From an uncultured Mollicutes bacterium (GTDB taxonomy: Bacteria > Bacillota_I > Bacilli_A > Acholeplasmatales > Anaeroplasmataceae): a stretch of 5,167 nucleotides of DNA. Below, piece after piece: positions 1-5,098 of the stretch (position 1 is the first letter of the stretch; each line of letters begins with the position of its first letter). The stretch lies in assembly GCA_947174685.1 (NCBI GenBank), contig CAMWJY010000083.1:1-5167 (forward strand). The letters run 5' to 3'. Under the pieces are notes generated by a model. The model saw only the letters and a list, made by a program, of their open reading frames with translations. It was not told the origin of the DNA and ran no database searches. The translations under genes and the position numbers were made by a program.

Positions 1-378
1 GCAGAAAAAGAATACAATGATGATGAAAAAATCATCCAAATAGGAGACCATCATATGGAAAGCAATTCTTCATTTATTATCAAAAATGATAATTATGCTC
101 TTACCGCTTCAAAATATAATGGAAGACAAACACTCTGGGAAAAGAACGTGAAGAATAATGAGAATATGGAAATACGATTTGATTTGAGTATTTCAGCAGG
201 ATATGCAAAAATTGTATTTATTGATGGTGAAAATAATATAACCATTTTAGCAGAATGCACACAGGATGGTTCTACTAATGAATCTGGGAGTGAAACAGTT
301 TCTTTAACAAGTGGTCGAAATCGAATTAGAATCGTTGCATATGATTGCCAAGATTTGAATTTGAAATTTGATTTTTAG
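1..378 (+). CDS. Hypothetical protein, C-terminal part (5' end outside the window)
   Basis: I do not recognise this protein. The frame is open from base 1 to the TAA at 376-378, so the gene probably begins upstream and 125 residues of its C-terminus are seen. An acidic and polar stretch (about residues 1-18) is followed by alternating polar and hydrophobic residues typical of beta strands, including EIRFDLSISAG, AKIVFIDG and the end NRIRIVAYDCQDLNLKFDF. This looks like a small beta-sandwich or jelly-roll domain of the kind found at the end of some Bacillota secreted or lipoprotein-like proteins; that reading is inference from pattern only. No membrane segment is visible. An ATG at 55 has AGGAG at 42-46, eight bases upstream, so a separate 107-residue protein starting there is also possible; it would lack a signal peptide. 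The terminator at 408-444 follows the stop. Confidence 0.55.
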   Translation, partial: AEKEYNDDEKIIQIGDHHMESNSSFIIKNDNYALTASKYNGRQTLWEKNVKNNENMEIRFDLSISAGYAKIVFIDGENNITILAECTQDGSTNESGSETVSLTSGRNRIRIVAYDCQDLNLKFDF

Positions 379-407
379 GATTATATTTTAAAGGTAGTTT
401 TACTATA

Positions 408-444
408 AAAAGCCCTCGAACAGTTCAATTGTTCGAGGGCTTTT
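408..444. terminator. Bidirectional rho-independent terminator between convergent genes
   Basis: A perfect 14-bp inverted repeat (408-421 with 431-444, AAAAGCCCTCGAAC against its complement) extends through A-T, G-T and T-A pairs to a three-base TCA loop at 425-427. The GC-rich core GCCCTCGAAC is flanked by A's on one side and T's on the other, so each strand gives a hairpin followed by a U run (TTTTGTCTTT on plus, TTTTTATAGT on minus). It lies 29 bases past the stop of the plus-strand gene and 7 bases past the stop of the minus-strand methyltransferase, and can serve both. Confidence 0.93.
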
Positions 445-451
445 GTCTTTA

Positions 452-1153
452 TTAAAGTGTCTTTTTTAGTACGATTAAGATTCTTTCATCCTCTGCTTGG
501 AAATCCTCATTAAAATCACCACTCATTTTTACCACTTCAAAGCCTGGAAAGGCTAGACTTTCTAAAGGATGATAATATTCAAAGTAAGTTTCTTCTAATT
601 TTAATTTTCCTTCTTTAATGTGAATTGAATGCTTAAGAGTAGAAGAATCTACCTTTTTTGTGGTCCACTTGATTGAGTGAGTTGGATATTTTCTTTTATA
701 GTGATGATGCTTATATTCTTCTAATAAAGCCTTTGAGAAAATATCAAAAATAAATATTCCATTTGGATTTAAATGCTGATGCACAGAGGAAAATAGATTT
801 TGAATATCTTCCTTTGTTTTTAAAAAATTGACAGAATCAAAGAAGCAAGTGATGACATCATAGGTCTTATCTAAGCTAAAGCTTGTCATATCCCCTACAT
901 AGAAGGGAATATATAAATGATTCATCTTTGCCTTTTCCTTGGCAATTTCAATGATAGATTCAGATAAGTCTAATCCTTCAACAGTATAGTTTTTTAAGCT
1001 TAATAAAATGGCTAAGGTACCACTTCCACAGGCTAAATCTAGAATAGAAGAGGATGGATTCAAATAAGGTTCTATAAAGTCTAACCAGAGAGTATAATCT
1101 AGCTTTTCATAAACATCATCATAATAATAGGCAAATCGATTATATGCATTCAT
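452..1153 (-). CDS. Class I SAM-dependent methyltransferase, YqeM-like
   Basis: A 233-residue protein that should transfer a methyl group from S-adenosylmethionine to an unknown substrate in the cytoplasm. The N-terminus (YNRFAYYYDDVYEKLDY, residues 4-20) matches the FA-x-YD-x-(L/V)-type start of YqeM-like enzymes. The Rossmann-fold motifs follow in order: motif I ILDLACGSGTLA (37-48), the acidic end of strand 2 in VEGLDLSESII with D62 expected to bind the ribose, GDMTSF (87-92) with D88 near the adenine, YDVITCFFDSVNFL (98-111), and NGIFIFDIFS (131-140). The C-terminal 90 residues are beta-rich and probably form the substrate part. Length is ordinary for the family. Its ATG overlaps the TGA of rqcH in ATGA, so it is probably translated by coupling as the second gene of that operon. 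In B. subtilis yqeM lies elsewhere (yqe-nadD-rsfS region), so orthology is uncertain and no symbol is given. Confidence 0.9.
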   Translation of the reverse strand: MNAYNRFAYYYDDVYEKLDYTLWLDFIEPYLNPSSSILDLACGSGTLAILLSLKNYTVEGLDLSESIIEIAKEKAKMNHLYIPFYVGDMTSFSLDKTYDVITCFFDSVNFLKTKEDIQNLFSSVHQHLNPNGIFIFDIFSKALLEEYKHHHYKRKYPTHSIKWTTKKVDSSTLKHSIHIKEGKLKLEETYFEYYHPLESLAFPGFEVVKMSGDFNEDFQAEDERILIVLKKTL

Positions 1154-2787
1154 TTTTTCACCTTTAAGCCTTCAAGAATTTTTTTATCAATATCAATGTA
1201 AATCGTTTTTTGTTTTGTATAGGTGACAAAGCAATTTCTTTTTCCTGGAATCTTTTTGATGTTTCTCACCTGTGTATAATCTACCGGAATAGAAGAGGAT
1301 TCATTAAGGGAAGAATAATTTGCAGCTAGCATGGCAGCAGTTCTACATAAATTTTCTGTTAGCTCATTTGTAGAAACAATAACATGGCTGCCACTTGCAT
1401 TTTGAACATGAAACCAATAATCAGTAGACTTGGCAAGCTTATGGGTTAGATATTCATTTTGTAAATTATTTTTCCCTACGTAGATGAGAGTGTCCTCTAC
1501 AATATAGGTTAAGTAATTAGGCTTTGCCTTTTTCTTTGATTTGAGTGGAGCGTCTAATAAATAACGGTTTTCTATGAGCTCCTGTTTGATTTCTATAGCG
1601 TCATTAATGCTTGCACATTTGAGCTGAGCTAGAAGCATTTCAAAGTATTCAATTTCACTTTCTGCAAGCTTTAATTGTTCCTCAATATAATGTATTGCAG
1701 TCTTCATTTTTTGATATTTCTTATAGTATCTTTGACTATTGGTAATGATATCATACTTAATATCTAAATCAATAACCTCCTCTTGATTACTATAATAGTT
1801 GAAAACAGACACTTTAGATTCTTTGGCTTTCAAATTGGAATAGCCTAATAGAAGATCTCCCTTGATTTTATATTCTTCAGCATGAGAGGCTTCAATCGCT
1901 TCTGTTTTAAGCTTTTTTATTTTCTTTTCATTTTTATGAATCTGTCTTTGAATAAAGGAAACAAGATCATTCGTTTTTGATTTGATTTTGGATTGATTGT
2001 CTGCTTGAAAATAATACTCATCTAATAGCTCAGATAAAGAAGAATGTGCTTCATTATCAAGTTGAGTTAAAGGAATATAGTAAAAGTCCTTTTTCCCTGA
2101 AGCGGTTGTAAAGCTAGAAGGAGAAGCCTCTAGCTGTAAAAGCTCGTAAAAATGAGAGATGGCTTGTTCCTTTGTGTATGCAAAATCAGCAAGAGCCATA
2201 GACACCCCTTCTAGGGTATTACAAAGCTGTCTAGGAGATTCAATTTTTAAATCTTCTAATTCCTTTAAGGATAAAGCATAAGGATTGAGTTTGCTACCTT
2301 CTGGGAATTGATAAATCGCGTTTGGTAGCATGGTACGTCCAAATTCTGTAATGCCTGTATGCTTTAATACCTCTAGGATTCGGTAGGCTTCATCTGTTAA
2401 AATAAGATTAGAATACCTTCCCATAATTTCACAGATAAGGTATTTATGTGTGAAATCTCTCATTTCATTGTAGCCTGCAAGCTTAAATATAACAATCCTA
2501 TCATTTTTATATTGATATAAGTCCTCAATGAAAAATCCTTCCATATGCTTTCTTAAAAACATAGTTAAGCTTTTGGGATTGGTTGGTGAATCATAGGCTT
2601 TATTTGTAATATGAATTCTTGCAAAATCACAGGAAAGACTTATCATTAAATTATAGTTTTGATGGTTGGCACGAATAGTCAAAATAAAGTCTGTGTCTCC
2701 AGACTCCATAACCTTGGATATTCTACCAGTTTTTAAGATATCTAATTCTTGAATTAGCTTATGTAAAAATATTCCGTCAAAGCTCAT
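1150..2787 (-). CDS. rqcH: Ribosome-associated quality control factor RqcH (NFACT / NEMF family)
   Basis: RqcH binds 50S subunits still carrying peptidyl-tRNA after a stall, brings in tRNA-Ala and adds C-terminal alanine tails that mark the peptide for degradation; older annotation calls it a fibronectin-binding protein (FbpA/YloA). Counted from MSFDG, the 545 residues show the NFACT-N domain: MSFDGIFLHKLIQEL, ARIHIT (56-61), FLRKHMEGFFIE (77-88), IMGRYSNLILTD (121-132). The D96-R97 pair in KNDRIVIF corresponds to the DR pair that B. subtilis RqcH needs for tailing. A lysine-rich coiled-coil middle runs from about 265 to 400. The NFACT-R domain occupies about 425-535, with VGKNNLQNEYLT (437-448), DYWFHVQNASGSHVIV (456-471) and PGKRN (514-518). 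An ATG at 2826 would add 13 residues, but it falls within the likely promoter, while GGTGAT at 2792-2797 sits correctly for the 2787 ATG, where family proteins begin. Length is close to the B. subtilis protein. Cytoplasmic. Confidence 0.95.
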   Translation of the reverse strand: MSFDGIFLHKLIQELDILKTGRISKVMESGDTDFILTIRANHQNYNLMISLSCDFARIHITNKAYDSPTNPKSLTMFLRKHMEGFFIEDLYQYKNDRIVIFKLAGYNEMRDFTHKYLICEIMGRYSNLILTDEAYRILEVLKHTGITEFGRTMLPNAIYQFPEGSKLNPYALSLKELEDLKIESPRQLCNTLEGVSMALADFAYTKEQAISHFYELLQLEASPSSFTTASGKKDFYYIPLTQLDNEAHSSLSELLDEYYFQADNQSKIKSKTNDLVSFIQRQIHKNEKKIKKLKTEAIEASHAEEYKIKGDLLLGYSNLKAKESKVSVFNYYSNQEEVIDLDIKYDIITNSQRYYKKYQKMKTAIHYIEEQLKLAESEIEYFEMLLAQLKCASINDAIEIKQELIENRYLLDAPLKSKKKAKPNYLTYIVEDTLIYVGKNNLQNEYLTHKLAKSTDYWFHVQNASGSHVIVSTNELTENLCRTAAMLAANYSSLNESSSIPVDYTQVRNIKKIPGKRNCFVTYTKQKTIYIDIDKKILEGLKVKK

Positions 2788-2791
2788 CATC

Positions 2792-2800
2792 ATCACCATC
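2792..2800 (-). promoter_or_regulatory. Ribosome binding site that decides the rqcH start
   Basis: Read on the minus strand, GATGGTGAT matches seven of nine bases of GGAGGTGAT, the complement of the 16S rRNA 3' end. Its GG ends eight bases before the ATG at 2787, which is normal spacing. The ATG and GTG codons at 2799, 2796, 2793 and 2790 lie inside or too close to this site. Confidence 0.6.
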
Positions 2801-2816
2801 TTTAAGTATAGAATAA

Positions 2817-2825
2817 ATTTTATCA
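2817..2825 (-). promoter_or_regulatory. Probable extended -10 promoter of the rqcH-methyltransferase operon
   Basis: On the minus strand the bases read TGATAAAAT: a TGn extension followed by TAAAAT, one base off TATAAT. No good -35 box is found 16-18 bases upstream. Transcription would start near 2810, giving a leader of about 23 bases before the ATG at 2787. The alternative upstream ATG at 2826 would then not be transcribed. Confidence 0.55.
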
Positions 2826-2872
2826 TTTATAAAACATTAAAATGGATATTTCTTTTATTCTTACAAAAAATA

Positions 2873-2881
2873 TGATAAAAT
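2873..2881 (+). promoter_or_regulatory. Probable extended -10 promoter of the YbjN-like gene
   Basis: TGATAAAAT, the same nine bases as the divergent rqcH promoter in the opposite orientation. The -35 region is only AT-rich. Transcription would begin near 2888, almost on top of the ribosome binding site, so the leader would be very short (about 15 bases). Confidence 0.55.
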
Positions 2882-2885
2882 GAAT

Positions 2886-2898
2886 AAAAGGAGCTGAT
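2886..2898 (+). promoter_or_regulatory. Ribosome binding site of the YbjN-like gene
   Basis: AAAAGGAGCTGAT follows the AAGGAGGTGAT consensus with one mismatch. AGGAG (2889-2893) is nine bases from the ATG at 2903. This strong site supports the start and argues that the small gene is real. Confidence 0.8.
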
Positions 2899-2902
2899 TT
2901 TA

Positions 2903-3289
2903 ATGGCTTGGGGTAGAAAAAAGATTTTAGCTAGATTAGGACAATATTTAGAAAACAAAAGGATTCCTTTTGAGTATGATGAAGAAAACTTAAAGCTTCA
3001 ACTAGAATTATACTTTGAAAAGCTTTCTTATATGCTATATCCTTATATCTCAATAGAAGATAACCTTTGTAGTCTAAATATTAATGTTTCTGAGCATTCC
3101 TTAAAGGGCTTTAATTATGAAAAAATGAATGCCTTTAATAGAAAATCTAAATTTTTTAAGGCCTTTATTACAGAAGAAGGAATCGTGAGTTTAGAGTATA
3201 GATTTATTTTAAATGAAATTGATGGAGAGGCTTTTGATGCAATTATAGACAGCTTATATGCAGTTGAGGAGCTAATTGATACCTTATAA
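2903..3289 (+). CDS. Small YbjN-like protein of unknown function
   Basis: A 128-residue soluble protein. The basic N-terminus (MAWGRKKILARLGQYLENK) looks like an amphipathic helix, followed by strands such as KLQLELYFEKL (31-41) and NLCSLNINV (54-62). The second half resembles the YbjN / type III secretion chaperone-like fold: MNAFNRKSKFFKAFI (75-89), a turn EEG, VSLEYRFIL (95-103), then a closing helix FDAIIDSLYAVEELIDTL (111-128). The N-x-x-N-R spacing (N76, N79, R80), followed by hydrophobic strands and a final helix, is what suggests YbjN; the assignment is by pattern only. Proteins of this family are thought to act through protein-protein contacts and no reaction is known. No signal peptide, membrane segment or catalytic motif is visible. 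It has its own promoter, a strong ribosome binding site and a weak terminator, so it is probably a one-gene unit lying where B. subtilis has yloB, yloC and remA before gmk. Confidence 0.8.
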   Translation: MAWGRKKILARLGQYLENKRIPFEYDEENLKLQLELYFEKLSYMLYPYISIEDNLCSLNINVSEHSLKGFNYEKMNAFNRKSKFFKAFITEEGIVSLEYRFILNEIDGEAFDAIIDSLYAVEELIDTL

Positions 3290-3311
3290 AAACGCTTTTG
3301 TAGGTTTTTTT
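3281..3311 (+). terminator. Weak rho-independent terminator overlapping the stop codon
   Basis: ACCT (3281-3284) pairs with AGGT (3302-3305), and ATAAAA (3286-3291) pairs with TTTTGT (3296-3301) through one G-T pair. T3285 bulges and ACGC forms the loop. T's run on from 3305 to 3311. The stem is AT-rich and so modest in strength. It contains the last two codons and the TAA of the YbjN-like gene, so ribosomes finishing that gene would compete with hairpin formation. Confidence 0.5.
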
Positions 3312-3312
3312 C

Positions 3313-3341
3313 TTGTATCCTTTTCAAGTTAGTGATAAAAT
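3313..3341 (+). promoter_or_regulatory. Probable gmk promoter, extended -10
   Basis: TGATAAAAT at 3333-3341 is again a TGn plus TAAAAT element. TTGTAT at 3313-3318, 17 bases before TAAAAT, is a poor -35 sharing only TTG with the consensus. A start near 3348 would leave a leader of about 18 bases. The ribosome binding site is AAGG at 3353-3356, nine bases from the gmk ATG. Confidence 0.55.
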
Positions 3342-3365
3342 AAATCAAAGGGAAGGTAGTAAGCA

Positions 3366-3986
3366 ATGAAATTAAATGACCGCGGTTTACTAGTTGTTAT
3401 ATCAGGCCCCTCTGGAGTTGGTAAGGGGACAGTGCGTAGAGCTCTTTTTAATATGCCAAACAACAATTTAGTTTATAGTGTTTCTATGACAACAAGAGAA
3501 AAACGGCCAGGAGAGGTCGACGGAGTAGACTATTATTTCGTATCTAAGGATGAATTTAAGAAACGTAAAGCTGAGGGTAAATTTCTAGAAACTGCTGAGT
3601 TTGTAGGAAACTATTATGGTACACCTCTAGATAAAGTAAATGAACAGCTTGATTTAGGTAATGAGGTTGTTTTAGAAATAGAAGTTGATGGCGCTCAACA
3701 GGTAAAAAAGAAAATGTCAGACTGTGTTATGATTTTCATTGTTCCACCTGGGAAGCAGGCCTTATATGATCGTTTAAAGCGTAGAGGAACTGAGTCTGAG
3801 GCGAATATTAAGGAAAGAATTGAAAAGGCAAACCGTGAATTTAAGGTTGCTCACTTATATGATTATATTGTAGTCAATGATGATGTGAATAACGCTGCTG
3901 ACCGAATTATGGCTATCATTCGTGCTGAGCATGCTAAAACAGAGCGTTCTATCCATAAATATATGGAAATGATAGAGGAAAGTTAA
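3366..3986 (+). CDS. gmk: Guanylate kinase
   Basis: Phosphorylates GMP (and dGMP) to GDP with ATP in the cytoplasm, feeding GTP synthesis and the recycling of guanine nucleotides. The 206 residues are the normal bacterial length. The P-loop GPSGVGKGT lies at 14-22. The GMP-binding region has SMTTREKRPGEVDGVDYYF (40-58), with R44 and R47 and the tyrosines of YYF, then FLETAEFVGNYYGT (73-86) with E75 and the YGT loop, and LEIEVDGAQQVKKK (103-116) with D108 beside the phosphate. The lid has RLKRRGTES (136-144), whose arginines contact ATP. The C-terminus DYIVVNDDVNNAADRI (166-181) is typical. Nothing is missing and the enzyme should be active. The start is fixed by the family N-terminus (RGLLVVISGPSG). 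It has its own promoter and is followed by rpoZ, the arrangement known from B. subtilis. Confidence 0.98.
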   Translation: MKLNDRGLLVVISGPSGVGKGTVRRALFNMPNNNLVYSVSMTTREKRPGEVDGVDYYFVSKDEFKKRKAEGKFLETAEFVGNYYGTPLDKVNEQLDLGNEVVLEIEVDGAQQVKKKMSDCVMIFIVPPGKQALYDRLKRRGTESEANIKERIEKANREFKVAHLYDYIVVNDDVNNAADRIMAIIRAEHAKTERSIHKYMEMIEES

Positions 3987-4013
3987 TTTTTATCTTTATT
4001 TTTTCTCTAAATA

Positions 4014-4022
4014 TGTTATAAT
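4014..4022 (+). promoter_or_regulatory. Probable rpoZ promoter, extended -10
   Basis: TGTTATAAT has a perfect TATAAT at 4017-4022 with the TG extension, the best -10 in the window. The region 16-18 bases upstream is T-rich with no recognisable -35. A start near 4029 gives a leader of about 22 bases containing GAAAGGA (4036-4042), eight bases before the ATG at 4051. rpoZ can therefore be transcribed apart from gmk, although read-through from gmk is also possible. Confidence 0.65.
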
Positions 4023-4050
4023 ATTTTTAAACCTTGAAAGGAAGAGTAAT

Positions 4051-4272
4051 ATGTCAAATAAAAAGAATTATGATGGTATGCGTTATCCTTCAGTAGACGC
4101 GTTACTTGATAAGATTGACTCAAAATATAAATTAGCTTATGCAGCAGCTAAGAGAGCTAAAATCATTGAAGAAGAAGATTTCACTTCTTATGAGGATGGA
4201 ATGTGTGTTAAGCCTGTTGGTCAAGCATTAGAAGAAATTTTAGTTGGCAAAACTAAGATGACATTTAAGTAA
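4051..4272 (+). CDS. rpoZ: DNA-directed RNA polymerase omega subunit
   Basis: The small omega subunit clamps the C-terminal part of beta-prime and helps RNA polymerase assemble and stay folded. The 73 residues are close to the 67 of B. subtilis. The conserved core MRYPSVDALLDKIDSKYKL (10-28) is followed by the helix AYAAAKRAKII (29-39) with the AKRA motif, then KPVGQALEEILVGK (54-67), the VGxALEEI motif typical of Bacillota. The nine residues before MRYPS are polar; an internal start at M10 is possible, but the ribosome binding site is placed for 4051. It directly follows gmk, as in B. subtilis, and has its own -10 element. A hairpin follows the stop. Confidence 0.96.
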   Translation: MSNKKNYDGMRYPSVDALLDKIDSKYKLAYAAAKRAKIIEEEDFTSYEDGMCVKPVGQALEEILVGKTKMTFK

Positions 4273-4278
4273 TAAAGG

Positions 4279-4317
4279 GTGGTTAATAGTGGAGCTAAGC
4301 TATTAGCCACATTTTTT
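4279..4317 (+). terminator. Rho-independent terminator-like hairpin after rpoZ
   Basis: GTGGTTAATAG (4279-4289) pairs with CTATTAGCCAC (4300-4310) over 11 bp with one G-T pair. The ten-base loop is TGGAGCTAAG, and the stem is followed by ATTTTTT. It begins six bases after the rpoZ stop. Only 22 bases separate the T run from the next start codon, and they hold no promoter, so the membrane protein and uvrC must depend on read-through or on an undetected promoter inside rpoZ. Confidence 0.78.
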
Positions 4318-4323
4318 GTCTTG

Positions 4324-4330
4324 AAGGAGG
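4324..4330 (+). promoter_or_regulatory. Ribosome binding site choosing among three overlapping ATGs
   Basis: AAGGAGG is a near-perfect site followed by GGAG. Downstream, ATGGATGAATG holds start codons at 4336, 4340 and 4344 in three different frames. Only 4340 opens the long frame, at nine bases spacing. The 4336 ATG, five bases away, would make a 21-codon peptide ending in TGA. Confidence 0.8.
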
Positions 4331-4339
4331 GGAGTATGG

Positions 4340-5098
4340 ATGAATGTAGAACAATATATTTTTTGTTTTTTTGTGTATGCCTTTTTAGGTTATCTTTGTG
4401 AGGTTGCCTATTGTTCTATCTGCCAAAGAAAGCTAGTCAATCGTGGCTATTTATACATGCCTATCTGCCCTATCTATGGCTGTGGGGCAGTCATTATCCT
4501 TTTATCTATGCTTCCAATAGCTCATATGTGGTATCTAGTCTTGATTCTGGGAATTTTACTTACCTCTGGTTTAGAGTATTTAACAAGCTACATAATGGAG
4601 CTTATTTTTCATATGCGTTGGTGGGATTATTCCAAACGGAAATTCAATATCAATGGAAGAGTATGCTTAAGAAATTCTTTAATGTTTGGAGCTTTAGTGA
4701 TGATTGTTGTATATGGACTTCATCCTTTGTTGTATAAGCTAATGGAGATGATGGGAACTCTTCCGATTCGTATAATAAATTGTGTTTTATTAACTGGTTT
4801 AACTATCGATTTTGTTTTCTCAACAATTAAGAATATCAACATTGCCAAGGTTGTTGCCAAAATTAATCAGCTTGGCATGGAGGCTGTTGATAAATTAAAG
4901 GAATTAAAGGAAAATGCCTCAGAGAAGCTATCTGAGACAAAAGAGTACTTATCTAATACAGCTATTGCAATGAAATTAAAAGAATTGATAGCGAAATATC
5001 CTAACGTTTCTTTACGTAAGGTCGGTAAAGGAAAGAAGCGTTTGAGTATTAGCGAGTTTATCGCAAAGCATTTAAAGGATAAGGACGAGGAGAAGTAA
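4340..5098 (+). CDS. Membrane protein of the CmpB family (putative ABC transporter type IV permease)
   Basis: A 252-residue integral membrane protein of the family annotated as ABC_trans_CmpB (PF06541). The family is labelled a putative ABC permease, but the transported substrate is unknown and no ATPase partner lies here. Signature stretches are FLGYLCEVAYCSI (15-27), LVNRGYLYMPICPIYGCG (32-49), LTSGLEYLTSYIMELIF (74-90) and RWWDYSKRKFNINGRVCLRNS (93-113). About five membrane segments are visible: near 5-22, 43-60, 63-88, 113-131 and 143-163. Residues 165-252 are a highly charged, probably helical tail with heptad-like patches (VDKLKELKENASEKLSETK) and a basic patch near 226-234, expected to be cytoplasmic. 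Eight cysteines lie in or beside the membrane part. As I recall the family, the position of M40 is usually glycine (YGP). The stop overlaps the uvrC start in TAATG, so the two are probably translated together. Function is unknown; family membership is confident. Confidence 0.88.
   Translation: MNVEQYIFCFFVYAFLGYLCEVAYCSICQRKLVNRGYLYMPICPIYGCGAVIILLSMLPIAHMWYLVLILGILLTSGLEYLTSYIMELIFHMRWWDYSKRKFNINGRVCLRNSLMFGALVMIVVYGLHPLLYKLMEMMGTLPIRIINCVLLTGLTIDFVFSTIKNINIAKVVAKINQLGMEAVDKLKELKENASEKLSETKEYLSNTAIAMKLKELIAKYPNVSLRKVGKGKKRLSISEFIAKHLKDKDEEK
5087..5092 (+). promoter_or_regulatory. Ribosome binding site of uvrC inside the preceding gene
   Basis: GAGGAG lies within the last codons of the membrane protein gene, five bases before the ATG at 5098. 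Together with the one-base TAATG overlap it supports coupled translation of uvrC. Confidence 0.6.

Noticed and set aside
452..2787. A mobile or horizontally acquired island
   Set aside because: No transposase, integrase, terminal repeats or change in base composition is visible, and rqcH sits in a neighbourhood close to that of B. subtilis.
2785..2800. Run of ATG/GTG triplets (ATGGTGATGATGATG) as a microsatellite
   Set aside because: It is only five codons long and is explained by a start codon plus ribosome-site overlap at the rqcH N-terminus.
3115..3366. Open frame of 83 codons on the minus strand opposite the YbjN-like gene
   Set aside because: It lies antisense to a gene with a good ribosome site, encodes a low-complexity Ser/Lys/Ile-rich product and has no recognisable family features.
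3975..4008. Possible hairpin after gmk (AGAGGAAA with TTTTCTCT)
   Set aside because: The stem is short and AT-rich with a long loop, and no T run follows the 3' arm; the T's lie in the loop. It is not a convincing terminator.
4244..4275. TTGGCA (4244-4249) as a -35 box for the membrane protein gene
   Set aside because: It matches TTGACA at five of six bases, but no -10 box lies 16-18 bases downstream; the nearest, TAATAA at 4270, is 20 bases away, and any transcript would still meet the hairpin at 4279-4310.
4411..4737. Open frame of 108 codons on the plus strand inside the membrane protein gene
   Set aside because: It is out of frame within a clear CmpB-family gene, has no ribosome site, and its composition is what frame-shifted membrane protein codons would give.
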